A stretch of 64,000 bases of DNA from Kosakonia oryzae (GCF_001658025.2 NZ_CP014007.2:2170001-2234000), one strand, 5' to 3'; shown: positions 20,511 through 30,106, numbered from the stretch's first letter. Made by a program: numbers and translations. Notes: a model not told the origin generated them from the letters alone.

Positions 20511-20849
20511 ATGGCGGTAGAAGTTAAATACGTAGTCATTCGTGAAGGTGAGGAAAAAATGTCTTTTGCCAGCAAAAAGGAAGCTGATGCTTACGATAAA
20601 ATGCTCGATCTGGCGGAAGTGCTGGGCGACTGGTTAGGTACCGGCCCGGTAGCGCTGGAAGATGAGATGCGCGATCAAATGGCGCTGTGGCTTGCTGAAC
20701 AGAAAGACGCGCTGAGCGGTATTCTGAAATCCGGCAAATTGCCAGGTGCTGAAGCGGAAGAGCCTGCCGCAGCGTCTGCTTCTGCTGATGCTGAACCGAC
20801 AGACGCAGTGGATATTAAAAGCGCGCAGAAGCGTGCGAAAGTGGCCTGA
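20511..20849 (+). CDS. yebG: DNA damage-inducible protein YebG
   Basis: Small cytoplasmic SOS protein of unknown biochemical role. It has 112 residues against 96 in E. coli. The first ~80 residues (MAVEVKYVVIREGEEKMSF...) match the family, while the Ala/Glu-rich tail from about residue 80 is longer and divergent. Controlled by the LexA box immediately upstream. Confidence 0.92.
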   Translation: MAVEVKYVVIREGEEKMSFASKKEADAYDKMLDLAEVLGDWLGTGPVALEDEMRDQMALWLAEQKDALSGILKSGKLPGAEAEEPAAASASADAEPTDAVDIKSAQKRAKVA

Positions 20850-20912
20850 TCTTGCACTGCCAGCAATTTGTACCATGCTTTTGACTGGACAAGTAAGTAC
20901 CTGGAGATAAGC

Positions 20913-21263
20913 ATGAAAATAGCAGGAGTTTTTACAGGTCTGCTTTTGCTGGCAGGCAGTACCATGGCGCACGCTGCAACGGATAAAGCGGTAAAGTTTC
21001 CTTCTTGTGAAGGTCTTGATGCCGATGGGATCGCGGCCAGCGTTAAGCGTGACTATCTGCAAAATCGCATTGTGCGCTGGGCAGACGATCAGAAAAAACT
21101 GGGGCAGGCCGATCCGGTCGCCTGGGTGAATCCGAAAGAGATCGTTGGTAAGGGTGATAAATGGACAGTACCGCTCACGGTTCGCGGTAAAAATATGGAT
21201 ATTCACTACCGTGTGGCCGTTGATTGCAAAGCGGGCGCGGCAGAGTACCAGCCGCAACCGTAA
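20913..21263 (+). CDS. yebF: Secreted protein YebF
   Basis: Small protein exported by Sec and, in E. coli, released into the medium through outer-membrane porins. It has 116 residues with a signal peptide ([21 protein letters not shown]). The mature part keeps the family motif ([17 protein letters not shown]) and two Cys residues expected to form a disulfide. The start was placed at the ATG after GGAGATAAGC, since upstream codons lack a Shine-Dalgarno and would hide the signal peptide. Confidence 0.93.
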   Translation: MKIAGVFTGLLLLAGSTMAHAATDKAVKFPSCEGLDADGIAASVKRDYLQNRIVRWADDQKKLGQADPVAWVNPKEIVGKGDKWTVPLTVRGKNMDIHYRVAVDCKAGAAEYQPQP

Positions 21264-21356
21264 CGCGATACTTTTCTCATCTTTTGCCGCTATAGACACT
21301 TCCTGACATCCCCCTCGCATACTCTGGGCAACCACACATAGATAAGCGAGGGCATT

Positions 21357-22010
21357 ATGAGCTGGTTGAATCAAATACAGTCGTTGCTGGGTTCGAAAGA
21401 TAATACGGATCCCTCAACTTCGGGCGGTCAGGGGTTACATAACCTGCTGGCGCCGGGCGCATTAGGTGGCCTTGCCGGGCTGCTCGTTGCCAGTAAATCC
21501 TCACGCAAATTGCTTGCTAAATACGGTACCAGCGCACTGTTGGTTGGCGGCGGCGCGGTCGCCGGTACGGTGCTGTGGAATAAATACAAAGACCGTATCC
21601 GCAACGCGCATCAGGGAGAGCCACAGTACGGGCAGCAGCAATCTCCGCTGGATGTGCGCACGGAGCGCCTGATCCTGGCTCTGGTTTTTGCCGCGAAGAG
21701 CGATGGTCATATCGACGACAAAGAACGAGCCGCTATCGAGCAGCAGCTTCGTGAAGCCGGGGTGGAAGAACAGGGGCGGCGGTTGGTTGCGCAGGCAATC
21801 GAACAACCGCTGGATCCCGCGCGTCTGGCGCAGGGTGTACAGAATGAAGAAGAGGCGCTGGAACTCTGGTATCTCAGCTGTGCCGTTATCGATATCGATC
21901 ACTTTATGGAACGCAGCTATCTGAATGCATTGGGAGATGCGTTACAGATCCCGCAGGCCGTTCGTGAGGAGATAGAAGCGGATATAAAGCAGCAAAAACT
22001 TACCGCTTGA
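21357..22010 (+). CDS. yebE: YebE, DUF533 inner-membrane protein
   Basis: Tellurite-resistance TerB-like DUF533 protein of 217 residues (E. coli 219). A Gly/Ala-rich hydrophobic stretch around residues 30-75 probably contains a membrane segment, and the C-terminal half is the soluble TerB-like region ([19 protein letters not shown]). Known in E. coli as a Cpx envelope-stress target; I did not see a clear CpxR box in the 93-base gap upstream. Function unknown. Confidence 0.9.
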   Translation: MSWLNQIQSLLGSKDNTDPSTSGGQGLHNLLAPGALGGLAGLLVASKSSRKLLAKYGTSALLVGGGAVAGTVLWNKYKDRIRNAHQGEPQYGQQQSPLDVRTERLILALVFAAKSDGHIDDKERAAIEQQLREAGVEEQGRRLVAQAIEQPLDPARLAQGVQNEEEALELWYLSCAVIDIDHFMERSYLNALGDALQIPQAVREEIEADIKQQKLTA

Positions 22011-22093
22011 TTCTGATTACAGTGTGGTTTCGCTTGCATCACGCGCGGGTTTTGCCAACCTTATAAGTGTGTTAAACAAAAAAGAACAATACT

Positions 22094-24154
22094 ATGTCGC
22101 CGAAAGCAAAACAGATCCCACACGCTATCACCACGCATGGCGATACGCGCGTTGATAACTATTACTGGCTGCGGGACGATACCCGCTCGCAGCCAGAGGT
22201 GCTTGACTATCTGCGTCAGGAAAATGACTACGGCCGCAAAATGATGGCGTCGCAGCAGGCGCTACAGGATGACGTGCTGCAGGAGATCATCTCACGCATA
22301 CCGCAACGTGAGGTTTCCGCGCCCTATGTCAGAAATGGTTATCGCTATCGGCACATTTACGAACCGGGTAATGAATATGCAATCTACCAGCGTCAGTCGG
22401 TGCTGAGCGCAGAGTGGGATGAGTGGACGGTGCTGCTGGATGCCAACCAGCGCGCATCACACAGCGAATTCTATACGCTCGGCGGCCTGGAAGTCTCGCC
22501 AGACAACGCCATTATGGCGATAGCCGAAGACTTTTTATCGCGCCGCCAGTATGGTTTGCGTTTTCGTAACCTTGAAACCGGCAACTGGTACCCGGAAGTG
22601 CTGGATAACGTTTCACCGGATTTTGTCTGGGTTAATGACTCCGAAACGCTCTACTATGTGCGCAAGCATGCAACCACGCTGTTGCCGTATCAGGTGTGGC
22701 GCCACACTGTCGGAGAATCAGCGCAGCAGGATGAGCTGGTGTACGAAGAGCAGGATGAGACCTTCTATGTCGGTTTAGGCAAAACGACCTCGCAGCACTA
22801 CATTACAATCCACCTTTCCAGCGCTACCACCAGCGAAGTGCTGCTTCTCGACGCAGAGCTACCCGATGCGCAGCCGCTCTGTTTTTTGCCAAGACGCAAA
22901 GAGCATGAGTACAGCCTCGACCATTTCCAGCACACTTTCTACCTGCGTTCTAACCGCGAAGGCAAAAACTTTGGCCTGTATCGTACCAAAGTGCGCGATG
23001 AAAGGCGCTGGGAAGTGCTGATCCCGGCGCGCGAACAGGTCATGCTGGAAGGGTTTACGCTTTTCAGCGACTGGCTGGTGGTTGAGGAGCGGCAGCGCGG
23101 TTTAACCAGCCTGCGGCAGATCAACCGTAAGACGCGGGAAGTGGTGGGCATTGCGTTTGACGATCCGGCCTATGTCACCTGGCTGGCGTATAATCCGGAA
23201 CCGGAAACCTCGCGTTTACGCTACGGCTACTCGTCGATGACCACGCCGGACACACTTTTTGAACTGGATATGGATACCGGCGAGCGGCGCGTGCTGAAGC
23301 AAGTTGAGGTCGCGGGTTTCGATGCCAGCCACTATCGCAGTGAACACCTGTGGATCCACGCCAGAGATGGCGTAGAAGTACCGGTCTCGCTGGTTTACAA
23401 CCACACCTTATTCCGCAAAGGTGAAAATCCGCTGCTGGTCTACGGGTATGGATCCTACGGCGCCAGTATGGATGCAGACTTTAGCAGTAGCCGTTTGAGC
23501 CTGCTTGATCGGGGTTTTGTGTTTGCCATTGCCCACGTACGCGGCGGCGGTGAGCTGGGGCAATCGTGGTATGAAGAGGGAAAATTCCTCAACAAGAAAA
23601 ATACCTTCAATGATTTTATCGATGTCACCGATTCGCTACTGGCGCAGGGATATGGTTCGCCGCTCTTCTGCTACGGCATGGGGGGAAGCGCTGGTGGTAT
23701 GCTGATAGGCGCAGTCATCAATCAGCGTCCCTCGCTATTTCATGGCGTGATTGCCCAGGTGCCCTTTGTTGATGTCGTGACCACCATGCTGGATGAATCT
23801 ATTCCGCTGACCACCGGTGAGTTTGAAGAGTGGGGGAATCCGCAGGATGAAACCTACTATCACTACATCAAGGGATACAGCCCTTATGATAACGTCGGAG
23901 CCCACGATTACCCGCACATGCTGGTAACGACCGGGCTGCACGATTCGCAGGTACAGTACTGGGAACCGGCGAAGTGGGTAGCAAAACTGCGCGAGTACAA
24001 AACGGACAATAATCTGCTGCTGCTTTGTACCGATATGGATTCCGGGCACGGAGGGAAATCCGGGCGTTTTAAATCCTATGAAGGTGTGGCGCTGGAGTAC
24101 GCTTTCCTGATTGCCCTGACGCAGGGCACTTTACCCGGACACGGGGTACATTAA
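22094..24154 (+). CDS. ptrB: Oligopeptidase B
   Basis: Cytoplasmic serine peptidase of the prolyl oligopeptidase family (S9A) that cleaves short peptides after Lys or Arg. It has 686 residues, as in E. coli. The N-terminal beta-propeller is followed by the alpha/beta hydrolase domain with the catalytic triad Ser532 (GGSAGG), Asp617 (LHDSQVQY) and His652 (SGHGGKSG). The last 4 bases overlap the convergent exoX stop. Confidence 0.97.
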   Translation: MSPKAKQIPHAITTHGDTRVDNYYWLRDDTRSQPEVLDYLRQENDYGRKMMASQQALQDDVLQEIISRIPQREVSAPYVRNGYRYRHIYEPGNEYAIYQRQSVLSAEWDEWTVLLDANQRASHSEFYTLGGLEVSPDNAIMAIAEDFLSRRQYGLRFRNLETGNWYPEVLDNVSPDFVWVNDSETLYYVRKHATTLLPYQVWRHTVGESAQQDELVYEEQDETFYVGLGKTTSQHYITIHLSSATTSEVLLLDAELPDAQPLCFLPRRKEHEYSLDHFQHTFYLRSNREGKNFGLYRTKVRDERRWEVLIPAREQVMLEGFTLFSDWLVVEERQRGLTSLRQINRKTREVVGIAFDDPAYVTWLAYNPEPETSRLRYGYSSMTTPDTLFELDMDTGERRVLKQVEVAGFDASHYRSEHLWIHARDGVEVPVSLVYNHTLFRKGENPLLVYGYGSYGASMDADFSSSRLSLLDRGFVFAIAHVRGGGELGQSWYEEGKFLNKKNTFNDFIDVTDSLLAQGYGSPLFCYGMGGSAGGMLIGAVINQRPSLFHGVIAQVPFVDVVTTMLDESIPLTTGEFEEWGNPQDETYYHYIKGYSPYDNVGAHDYPHMLVTTGLHDSQVQYWEPAKWVAKLREYKTDNNLLLLCTDMDSGHGGKSGRFKSYEGVALEYAFLIALTQGTLPGHGVH

Positions 24155-24813
24155 TCGTCGCCGAGATAGTGCTTTAACGTCAGTCGCAGTTCCGGGCTCA
24201 TACGCTCCAGGTTATTGAACAGCCAGCGCAGGTAGCCCGGATCGCGGTCGGCAATCTCAGACACCGTTTTGCCGCGGTATTTACCGAAGGTGAAAGTAGT
24301 TACCAGCGCCGGGCGGCCGGTCACGGTCGCCATCTGATCCGGCGTCCAGCCGGAAACCTGCATAATATCTATCAGTAACGCGGCGGTGATATAGCAGTCG
24401 TATAACGCGCGGTGATGATGCAGCCCCGGCGGCGTCTGTACGCTCAGTTTGCGGGATTTATATAGCGCCATGTTGCTGTATTTAATTCCCGGCCAGAGAC
24501 GGCGCGCCAGCTTCATGGTGCAAATCCATTCGCCCGGCATTTCTGGCAGCACGCGGCGGTCAAAACTGGCGTTATGCGCCACGTACCAGTTGCTGCCATA
24601 GTAATGCGGCACAATCTCTTCAATCCACGGCTGATTGGCCACCATCGCTTCTGTTATGTGATGGATGGCCATCGCCTGCGGACTGATAGGGCGATCGGGC
24701 CGGACCAGATGGCTCATCGGATTGACTATCTTTCCGTCAACCACGTCAACGGAGGCAATTTCCACAACCCCGCCTTGCAGGTCGCAGGTTTCGGTATCGA
24801 TAACACGTAACAT
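24151..24813 (-). CDS. exoX: Exodeoxyribonuclease X
   Basis: DnaQ/DEDDh-family 3'-5' exonuclease used in mismatch repair and other DNA repair. It has 220 residues, as in E. coli. Exo I motif is [10 protein letters not shown] at the N-terminus, Exo II NASFDRR, and Exo III includes [10 protein letters not shown]. Follows holE by 11 bases on the same strand, so the two are likely co-transcribed; the yobB gene found between them in E. coli is absent. Confidence 0.96.
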   Translation of the reverse strand: MLRVIDTETCDLQGGVVEIASVDVVDGKIVNPMSHLVRPDRPISPQAMAIHHITEAMVANQPWIEEIVPHYYGSNWYVAHNASFDRRVLPEMPGEWICTMKLARRLWPGIKYSNMALYKSRKLSVQTPPGLHHHRALYDCYITAALLIDIMQVSGWTPDQMATVTGRPALVTTFTFGKYRGKTVSEIADRDPGYLRWLFNNLERMSPELRLTLKHYLGDD

Positions 24814-24824
24814 AACCTGCTCCG

Positions 24825-25055
24825 TTATTTAGCTTTAGGCTCATAAGGCAGGCGCGAAAGCGAAACGGAAGCCAGACGATGAGCGATTAAACGCTCGCGA
24901 AACCAGTTACGCAGGTGCTCCGGCTGTTCACGCTCCACGGCTTCCGCAATCACCGGCATGTTGTAGCGTTCTTTAAAGGCAACGCCCGCGGCAGCAAGAT
25001 CGACATTGACCTTGTCCATCTCTTCCTGTTCAAGCTGCGCAAGATTGGTAATCAT
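24825..25055 (-). CDS. holE: DNA polymerase III subunit theta
   Basis: Small accessory subunit of the Pol III core that binds and stabilises the epsilon proofreading subunit. It has 76 residues, as in E. coli, almost identical over [20 protein letters not shown] and the C-terminal [26 protein letters not shown] precedes the ATG. Confidence 0.96.
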   Translation of the reverse strand: MITNLAQLEQEEMDKVNVDLAAAGVAFKERYNMPVIAEAVEREQPEHLRNWFRERLIAHRLASVSLSRLPYEPKAK

Positions 25056-25192
25056 GATTTTCTCCTGGGTTCACGCGGCAAAAGTTACTAAGCCTGTCGC
25101 AGAAAGACAAGTGCACCGACAATGATACTCGACGCGAATATTGTACAGGGTTATTCTTTTCCCTAAATGTATAACAAAAAGGAATGAACTCT

Positions 25193-25567
25193 ATGTCCAT
25201 CTCTGCTTACGCACACTGGCGAACAGCGGTGCTCATCGCCAGCCTTTTTACGGCACCTGCAGTGCTGGCACATGCGCATCTCAAGGGGCAATACCCAGCC
25301 GCCGATGCGGCGGTAACCGCTGCGCCACAGGCGCTAACACTGAATTTCTCGGAAGGTATTGAACCGAAATTCAGCGGCATCTCGGTAACCGGTGCGCAGC
25401 AACAAATTATCAGAACCGACGCAGTAAAGCGCAATGAGAATGACAAAACGCAAATGATCGTTCCGCTGGAGCAACCGTTGACGCCGGGCAATTATACCGT
25501 TAACTGGCACGTGGTTTCCGTCGATGGGCACAAAACCAGCGGGCAGTATCACTTTTCTGTGAAGTAA
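25193..25567 (+). CDS. copC: CopC-family periplasmic copper-binding protein
   Basis: Periplasmic CopC domain protein (YobA in E. coli) of 124 residues, with a signal peptide to about residue 27 (cleavage before HAHLKGQYP). The mature N-terminal His and the late His in SVDGHKTSG are the usual Cu2+ ligands. I preferred the second ATG because the AGGA motif is 9 bases from it but abuts the earlier ATG at 25184, and because 124 residues equals the E. coli length. It forms an operon with copD and yebY, spaced 3 and 18 bases. Confidence 0.92.
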   Translation: MSISAYAHWRTAVLIASLFTAPAVLAHAHLKGQYPAADAAVTAAPQALTLNFSEGIEPKFSGISVTGAQQQIIRTDAVKRNENDKTQMIVPLEQPLTPGNYTVNWHVVSVDGHKTSGQYHFSVK

Positions 25568-25570
25568 CCA

Positions 25571-26440
25571 ATGTTGGAGATCGCTTTTGTTGGGTTGCGA
25601 TTTGTGCATTTCGCCGCCCTGATGCTCTCGTTTGGCTGCGCACTGTTCAGTGCGTGGCTGGCTCCGCGCAGCCTGGAGCATCTGATTACCCGCCGCTTTC
25701 TTCCCCTTCAGCGTGGATGTTTATGGCTGAGCGCTCTTAGCGCGATCCTGATGTTCGCTTTCCAGGGCGGATTAATGGGGGAGGGCTGGGGAGATGTCTG
25801 GCAACCCTCGACCTGGCTGGCGGTTGCGGCGACCGGCTTTGGCACGATCTGGGCGTGGCAAATCATTTTTGCCCTCCTGACGCTGATAAGCCTGTTCCTG
25901 CAGCCTCAACAGCAGCGGCGTATATTCGTGCTGCTGGCGATCCAGTTTCTGCTGGCAGCGGGAGTGGGGCACGCTGCAATGCGTGAAGGGGCGATGGGCG
26001 TTCTTCAGCGTGGCAATCATGCGCTGCATCTGCTTTGTGCGGCGATGTGGATCGGCGGATTGCTGCCGGTACTGTTTTGCATGCGCCTGGCCCACGGGCA
26101 GTCACGCCCGGCGGCCATCTCGGCCATGCTGCGTTTTTCCCACTATGGCCATTTTGCGGTCGCGGGCGTGCTGGCAACCGGTGTAGTTAATACACTTTTG
26201 ATCGAAGGCGTAGCGCGCCCCTGGCAAAATGACTGGGGGCGGATGCTATTACTGAAATGTGCGCTTGTGGCGCTGATGGTGGTAATTGCCCTTGTGAATC
26301 GGTATGTTCTGGTGCCGCGTCTGAATCGGCATCATGATGCTGCGCGGCAGCGATTTATCGCCCTGACCTGGGCCGAACTGGGGTTGGGCGCGCTTGTGCT
26401 TGCCGCAGTGAGCCTTTTTGCGACATGGGAACCTTTTTGA
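25571..26440 (+). CDS. copD: CopD-family copper membrane protein
   Basis: Inner-membrane protein of the CopD/YebZ family, 289 residues with about eight hydrophobic helices. Conserved His residues are seen in RFVHFAALM, HALHLLCAAMW and RFSHYGHF. Together with CopC it is thought to move copper across the inner membrane. It follows copC by 3 bases. Confidence 0.92.
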   Translation: MLEIAFVGLRFVHFAALMLSFGCALFSAWLAPRSLEHLITRRFLPLQRGCLWLSALSAILMFAFQGGLMGEGWGDVWQPSTWLAVAATGFGTIWAWQIIFALLTLISLFLQPQQQRRIFVLLAIQFLLAAGVGHAAMREGAMGVLQRGNHALHLLCAAMWIGGLLPVLFCMRLAHGQSRPAAISAMLRFSHYGHFAVAGVLATGVVNTLLIEGVARPWQNDWGRMLLLKCALVALMVVIALVNRYVLVPRLNRHHDAARQRFIALTWAELGLGALVLAAVSLFATWEPF

Positions 26441-26458
26441 CTGAACCTGGCGGAAAGA

Positions 26459-26797
26459 ATGAAAAAGAACTTATTAGGGCTGTTAATGCTGACATGTTCA
26501 GGTGTGGCGCTTGCTGCACCGCAGGTGATCACCGTCAGCCGCTTTGAAATGGGCAAAGACAAATGGGCATTTGATCGCGAAGAGATCATGCTGACCTGCC
26601 GTCCCGGACATGCGCTTTATGCCATCAATCCCAGCACGCTGGTGCAATACCCGCTGAACGATGTGGCGGAAAAGCAGGTCGCCAGCGGTAAAGCCAGTGG
26701 GCAGCCGATCGGTATTATTCAGGTTAATGATCCCGCAAAACCCGGTGAAAAGATGAGCCTTGAACCGTTTATCGCCCGGGCAGAGAAACTTTGTTAA
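26459..26797 (+). CDS. yebY: YebY family exported protein
   Basis: DUF2511 protein of 112 residues (E. coli 113) with a signal peptide ([19 protein letters not shown]). The mature part has the family motif [16 protein letters not shown] and two Cys residues (LTCRPG and the C-terminal EKLC). Function unknown; its place in the copC-copD operon suggests a copper-linked envelope role. Ends at a strong terminator. Confidence 0.92.
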   Translation: MKKNLLGLLMLTCSGVALAAPQVITVSRFEMGKDKWAFDREEIMLTCRPGHALYAINPSTLVQYPLNDVAEKQVASGKASGQPIGIIQVNDPAKPGEKMSLEPFIARAEKLC

Positions 26798-26827
26798 CTG
26801 GCTATATTAACTGCCTGATATTCAATA

Positions 26828-26866
26828 AAAAACCGCAAGCCTGTTTGAGCAAGTCTTGCGGTTTTT
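26828..26866 (+). terminator. Intrinsic terminator after copC-copD-yebY
   Basis: 12-bp perfect arms AAAAACCGCAAG and CTTGCGGTTTTT with a 15-base loop. Confidence 0.88.
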
Positions 26867-26940
26867 GCATTTTTTAGCGTGACGGTTAGCGAATTTTTCT
26901 TTCCACTTTTGTCGCGGACTGGAAAAGCTGACGCCGTCAT

Positions 26941-26950
26941 CTATTCTTAA
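26941..26950 (+). promoter_or_regulatory. Sigma-S type -10 region of sdsR
   Basis: CTATTCTTAA resembles the sigma-S extended -10 (CTATACTTAA) and lies at the right distance from the expected SdsR 5' end at 26954. SdsR transcription is known to depend on RpoS. Confidence 0.75.
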
Positions 26951-26953
26951 AGT

Positions 26954-27057
26954 GCCAGGCGACTTAGCCTGCATTAATGCCAACTTTTAGCGCACGGCTC
27001 TCTCCCAAGAGCCATTTCCCTGGACCGAATACAGGAATCGTATTCGGTCTTTTTTTA
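26954..27057 (+). ncRNA. sdsR: SdsR (RyeB) small RNA
   Basis: Hfq-binding stationary-phase small RNA of about 104 nt. The sequence matches remembered E. coli/Salmonella SdsR through GCCTGCATTAATGCCAACTT, the conserved CGGCTCTCTCCCAAGAGCC hairpin and the terminator GACCGAATAC / GTATTCGGTC plus T run. Known targets include outer-membrane porin and mutS mRNAs. The opposite-strand partner SraC/RyeA, whose promoter lies on the pphA side in E. coli, is cut off here by the inserted DNA beginning right after the terminator. Confidence 0.93.
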
Positions 27058-27133
27058 TCTATATGGAATATAAAGATTTTTTATATCTCTTCCCGAAATT
27101 TCCAGAAATAACTCCGAAAACCCTATATCCGGC

Positions 27134-27650
27134 TCAAACCATAACATACTCTGCACTGCGCGCGTCCAGGTATTTTTTCGTCATTGCGCTGTTTTTATGA
27201 CCAGGCAAACGTTGAGCAAATTCCTCCCCATACTCCACTTCATAAAGCCTCCCAGCCAGACTTCTTATCTCATGAAAAGAAGGAGGGTTTGGCCCGAACC
27301 TTAAGCCGGAGGAATCACGAAGATCGGAAAATGCCTGAGTTAGCCCGTCAGGGAATAATGGCCCCGGCTTCCTGCCACCTCGCCTTATCGATGAGTAGAG
27401 CATAAAATTAGATGGGTTATTCACCCTGCAACGCTCAATCACATCCTGCAAAAACAGGCCTGCGGCGTCCAGTCTCAAATTGAGGGAGATTGCCAGCTTG
27501 TGACCCGTTTTTCCCTGCGTCACAAAGAGCCTGCCATCTCTGATATCACTAAACCTGAACAGAGAAACATCCTCCCGGCGCTGACCAGTGACAAGGGCAA
27601 GATCACATGCATTTGCCGCCCACTCTGAATGAGATAATGCCGCCTGACGA
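27134..27650 (-). pseudogene. Prophage tyrosine integrase, C-terminal fragment
   Basis: The C-terminal catalytic part of a lambda-type tyrosine recombinase. Recognisable parts: box I arginine in VTGQRREDVSLFRFSDI, then GRLFVTQGKTGHKLAI, the HxxR motif in FHEIRSLAGRLY, and the end LPGHKNSAMTKKYLD with the nucleophile tyrosine. The usual LLGHK appears as LPGHK. The open frame continues to 27820, but the residues before about position 58 do not look like integrase and instead overlap a phage tail gene fragment on the other strand. The N-terminal core-binding half is missing, so the protein should be inactive. It points at the SdsR 3' end, the presumed attachment site. Confidence 0.8.
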
Positions 27651-27660
27651 ATCACCGTAA

Positions 27661-27897
27661 ACAGAGAAAACACCAGAAGAGATAGCGGCTGAAAATCTTG
27701 CGGCCGCGCAATCAGAGTACGATCGAGCAACGATTCATATAGCCCAACTGAATGAACAGATTGCTGATGATGATTATGCAGGGACCACTGAGGATTCAGT
27801 AAAAGTTGAGCTTGCGGCATGGACTGAATATCGTAAAGAGCTTCGTTCTTACATCAAGGATGGGGATGGGAGTCATATTCTTCCTGAATCCCCATAA
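27661..27897 (+). pseudogene. Phage tail fibre assembly (Tfa) protein, C-terminal fragment
   Basis: The plus-strand frame from 27661 to the TAA at 27895-27897 reads TEKTPEEIAAENLAAAQSEY... and then VKVELAAWTEYRKELRSYIK. This is the typical C-terminus of Tfa/caudovirus tail-fibre-assembly proteins. A stop immediately precedes it (27658-27660) and no start codon or upstream domain is present. Only the last ~78 residues remain. It lies back to back against the integrase fragment, so the prophage between them has been deleted. Confidence 0.7.
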
Positions 27898-27914
27898 GCA
27901 CAATAAGTTAAACA

Positions 27915-27960
27915 TAACTACTAGTCATGAGCGGTTTTTATGAATCATGACTGGTAGTTA
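27915..27960. repeat. 16-bp inverted repeat between prophage remnant and acyltransferase
   Basis: TAACTACTAGTCATGA (27915-27930) and TCATGACTGGTAGTTA (27945-27960) pair at 15 of 16 positions around a 14-base loop GCGGTTTTTATGAA. It may be a bidirectional terminator for the tail genes and the acyltransferase, or a recombination remnant. Confidence 0.6.
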
Positions 27961-27978
27961 TAAATAGAAGTGAAAATA

Positions 27979-28928
27979 TTACCTGCTGCTCTTGCCCAGC
28001 AGGAGTGAGGAGCTTAACTCCCATTTTTTAAATAATAAATGACATGCTATTGATAATAATAATGTTATGATAAGTATGGCGTAAAGATTTTCAATGCCTA
28101 ACGCTATCAAATGAAAGTGTATCCACTGATGAGTAAACATAATTGTTAGAGATGCTGAGCCTATAAACTTCAATATGTCTATTTCTTTCAGTGCATTACT
28201 TAGCAGGAAAGTAATGTATATCCATGTTATCGAAAGCAAAGTATTAATTACTGGAATCCCATACTGAGAAGCTTTGAAATCAACCCGCATTGATTCTGGC
28301 TGCAACAATACATACATTAACAAAAATGCCATGCCAGCGGCAGATAAAATTTTAAAGAACTTTTGATTATTTCTGGATAAATAACCAATATACATTAACG
28401 GGATTGCCTGTAGGCAAATGTTCACCCCTAAAGGAAAAACGATGCTTGCTATGTAGTGTTGATTAATAAAGGATGCTGAATACATGGCAATTGTGATAAG
28501 TGAAATTTTTCTTGTATTTAAATTGTTTAACATCCAGTTCAAGATGATAATAGAAATGAATAGAACTGTGATAAACCAATATGCACCTAAATCACCCTTC
28601 AATAAAGCCCCGCCATAGACTGATTTTATAAGTGATTTTGCCACATCGACAATAGTAAGACTTCCAAGGATTGCTGATATAACAGTATTTAAGGTGATAA
28701 TAATCAAAGCAAAATAAATATATGGGATAATTAATCCTTTGGTTTTTTTTGTTATGAAGTTAGTTGTTGGTTGTGGAGATAATAAATACCCACTTATGAA
28801 AAAAACAGCGGCATATGAAATAGGTATATGAAATCGACATTTTGCCTCGGGAATATGTGTCCAATTAGTACGGATAAAATCCCAATCCCTTTAGCAGTAT
28901 CGATGTAGTCAATATGTCTTGTTTTCAT
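27979..28928 (-). pseudogene. Acyltransferase-3 family membrane protein, frameshifted
   Basis: Integral-membrane acyltransferase (O-acetyltransferase type) of about 316 residues if read with one added base. The N-terminal part starts at 28928 (MKTRHIDYIDTAKGIGILS, then FHMPLFF), typical of the family. The frame breaks in a run of seven T on the coding strand (seven A at 28799-28805), hitting TAA. With eight T it would continue as FFFISGYLLS into a 243-codon open frame full of hydrophobic helices. Markedly AT-rich and unlike its neighbours, so probably phage or island cargo such as O-antigen modification. The run could allow slippage, or be a true break or a sequencing error. Confidence 0.7.
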
Positions 28929-29169
28929 GATGTCATTGGTAAGGTAAGAGTAGTTAAGCGTTACAGTATACTACGTAAGAATGAAAACACGTAGTGAGTA
29001 TTTGTCTATAACATACTGATACCGCGAGAAAACATTAAAAGGCAACGGTGATGACAATAGGATCGCATATCGTTTTATCAACAATCATCATGTAAGTCTC
29101 CCGCATAATCGTGCCATCCACATTTCGAGATCTTCCGGCATACTCAATCTGCCAACGAAGGAGATCGCC

Positions 29170-29448
29170 ATGCGTAAAGCCCGTTTTACTGAGCACCAGA
29201 TCATCGCCGTGATTAAATCAGTCGAAGCAGGACGAACTGTTAAGGATGTCTGCCGGGAGGCCGGTATTTCTGAGGCGACTTACTACAACTGGAAATCCCG
29301 ATATGGCTGCATGGAATCTTCTGATATTAAAAAGATAAAGGATCTTGAAGATGAGAACCGCCGTCTCAAACAGATGTTTGCCGATCTCAGTCTTGAGAAC
29401 CGGGCACTGAAAGATGTTATCGAAAAAAGCTTTAAAACCAGCCCTTAA
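29170..29448 (+). CDS. IS3-family transposase OrfA
   Basis: Helix-turn-helix protein of 92 residues: HTH_Tnp_1 domain (RKARFTEHQIIAVIKSVEAG ... ISEATYYNWKSRYG) followed by a leucine-zipper-like coiled coil (IKDLEDENRRLKQMFADLSLENRALK). Relatives as I recall end EKKL over a run of seven A; here the run has six A, giving EKSFKTSP, so the normal frameshift signal for OrfAB seems altered. Part of a truncated IS. Confidence 0.85.
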   Translation: MRKARFTEHQIIAVIKSVEAGRTVKDVCREAGISEATYYNWKSRYGCMESSDIKKIKDLEDENRRLKQMFADLSLENRALKDVIEKSFKTSP

Positions 29449-29865
29449 GCGTGAGCTGGTAGCTCATCTGATAACGACATCCGGACTCAGTATTCGTCAG
29501 GCCTGCCGGAGTCTGAATCTGAGCAGAACGGTTTACCATTACCGCCCGGATACCACGCGTGATGAACCCGTTATTTCCGCGTTACAGGCCGCCGCCGAAA
29601 GGTATCCACGATATGGTTTCCCAAAGTTATTTCAGATTCTGCGGCGGCAGGGATACCCGTGGAATCATAAAAGGATCCACCGGATTTACAGCCTGCGGAG
29701 GCTGAACTTTCGCCGCAAAGGTAAGCAACGTCTGCCTGTGCGTAATCCGGCACCGTTGGTTACGCCGGAAGCGTTAAACCAGAGCTGATTAGTTGATCTC
29801 ATGCACGACTCTCTGATTTGCGGTCGCCGTTTTCGTACGTTCAATGTCGTTGATGATTTTAATCG
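29414..29865 (+). pseudogene. IS3-family transposase OrfB, truncated
   Basis: N-terminal half of OrfB (HTH_21 region: ISALQAAAERYPRYGFPKLF ... NHKRIHRIYS). An in-frame TGA at 29786-29788 replaces an expected Trp codon (PEALNQS then stop). The frame continues as VDLMHDSLICGRRFRTFNV VDDFNR, which includes the first catalytic Asp region, until homology stops at about 29865. The remaining catalytic domain is missing. Confidence 0.8.
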
Positions 29866-29959
29866 AGTACCGTGATGTTCGGTTCGGGGGGAAGTGATGC
29901 CGCGCTGCCAGTCGGGCACCGATTCCGGAGCTGGTGCTCGTAATAAGAAGTGTCGTCAT
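29866..29959 (-). pseudogene. Possible SDR gene remnant (N-terminal stub)
   Basis: Reading leftward from the ATG at 29959 gives MTTLLITSTSSGIGARLAA, close to the N-terminal TGxxxGIG motif of classical short-chain dehydrogenases. It runs into the truncated IS after about 30 codons. It may be the stub of a gene interrupted by the IS or by the deletion that truncated the IS. Short, so uncertain. The following 290 bases to blc hold no other gene. Confidence 0.35.
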
Positions 29960-30106
29960 ACGCGCAGGCTCCTTTTCACGCGGCGAATCGCGCAGCCCGG
30001 TAAAGGGAGATGTTCATAAATCATTTCCCCCGCATCGTAGTTATCCCCAGTTGTCCATCTCGGGGTAGAGTTAAAATCTGCACAATCGCTAAATCTTGTC
30101 CAAATT

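Larger units (their letters stand above)
29091..29865 (+). mobile_element. Truncated IS3-family insertion sequence
   Basis: Left part of an IS3-family element: leader from about 29091 (TGTAAGTCTCCC), orfA, and the first half of orfB, cut off abruptly near 29865 before the DDE catalytic core is complete. No right inverted repeat is present. The element is therefore immobile on its own. The exact left terminus is not certain. Confidence 0.7.
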
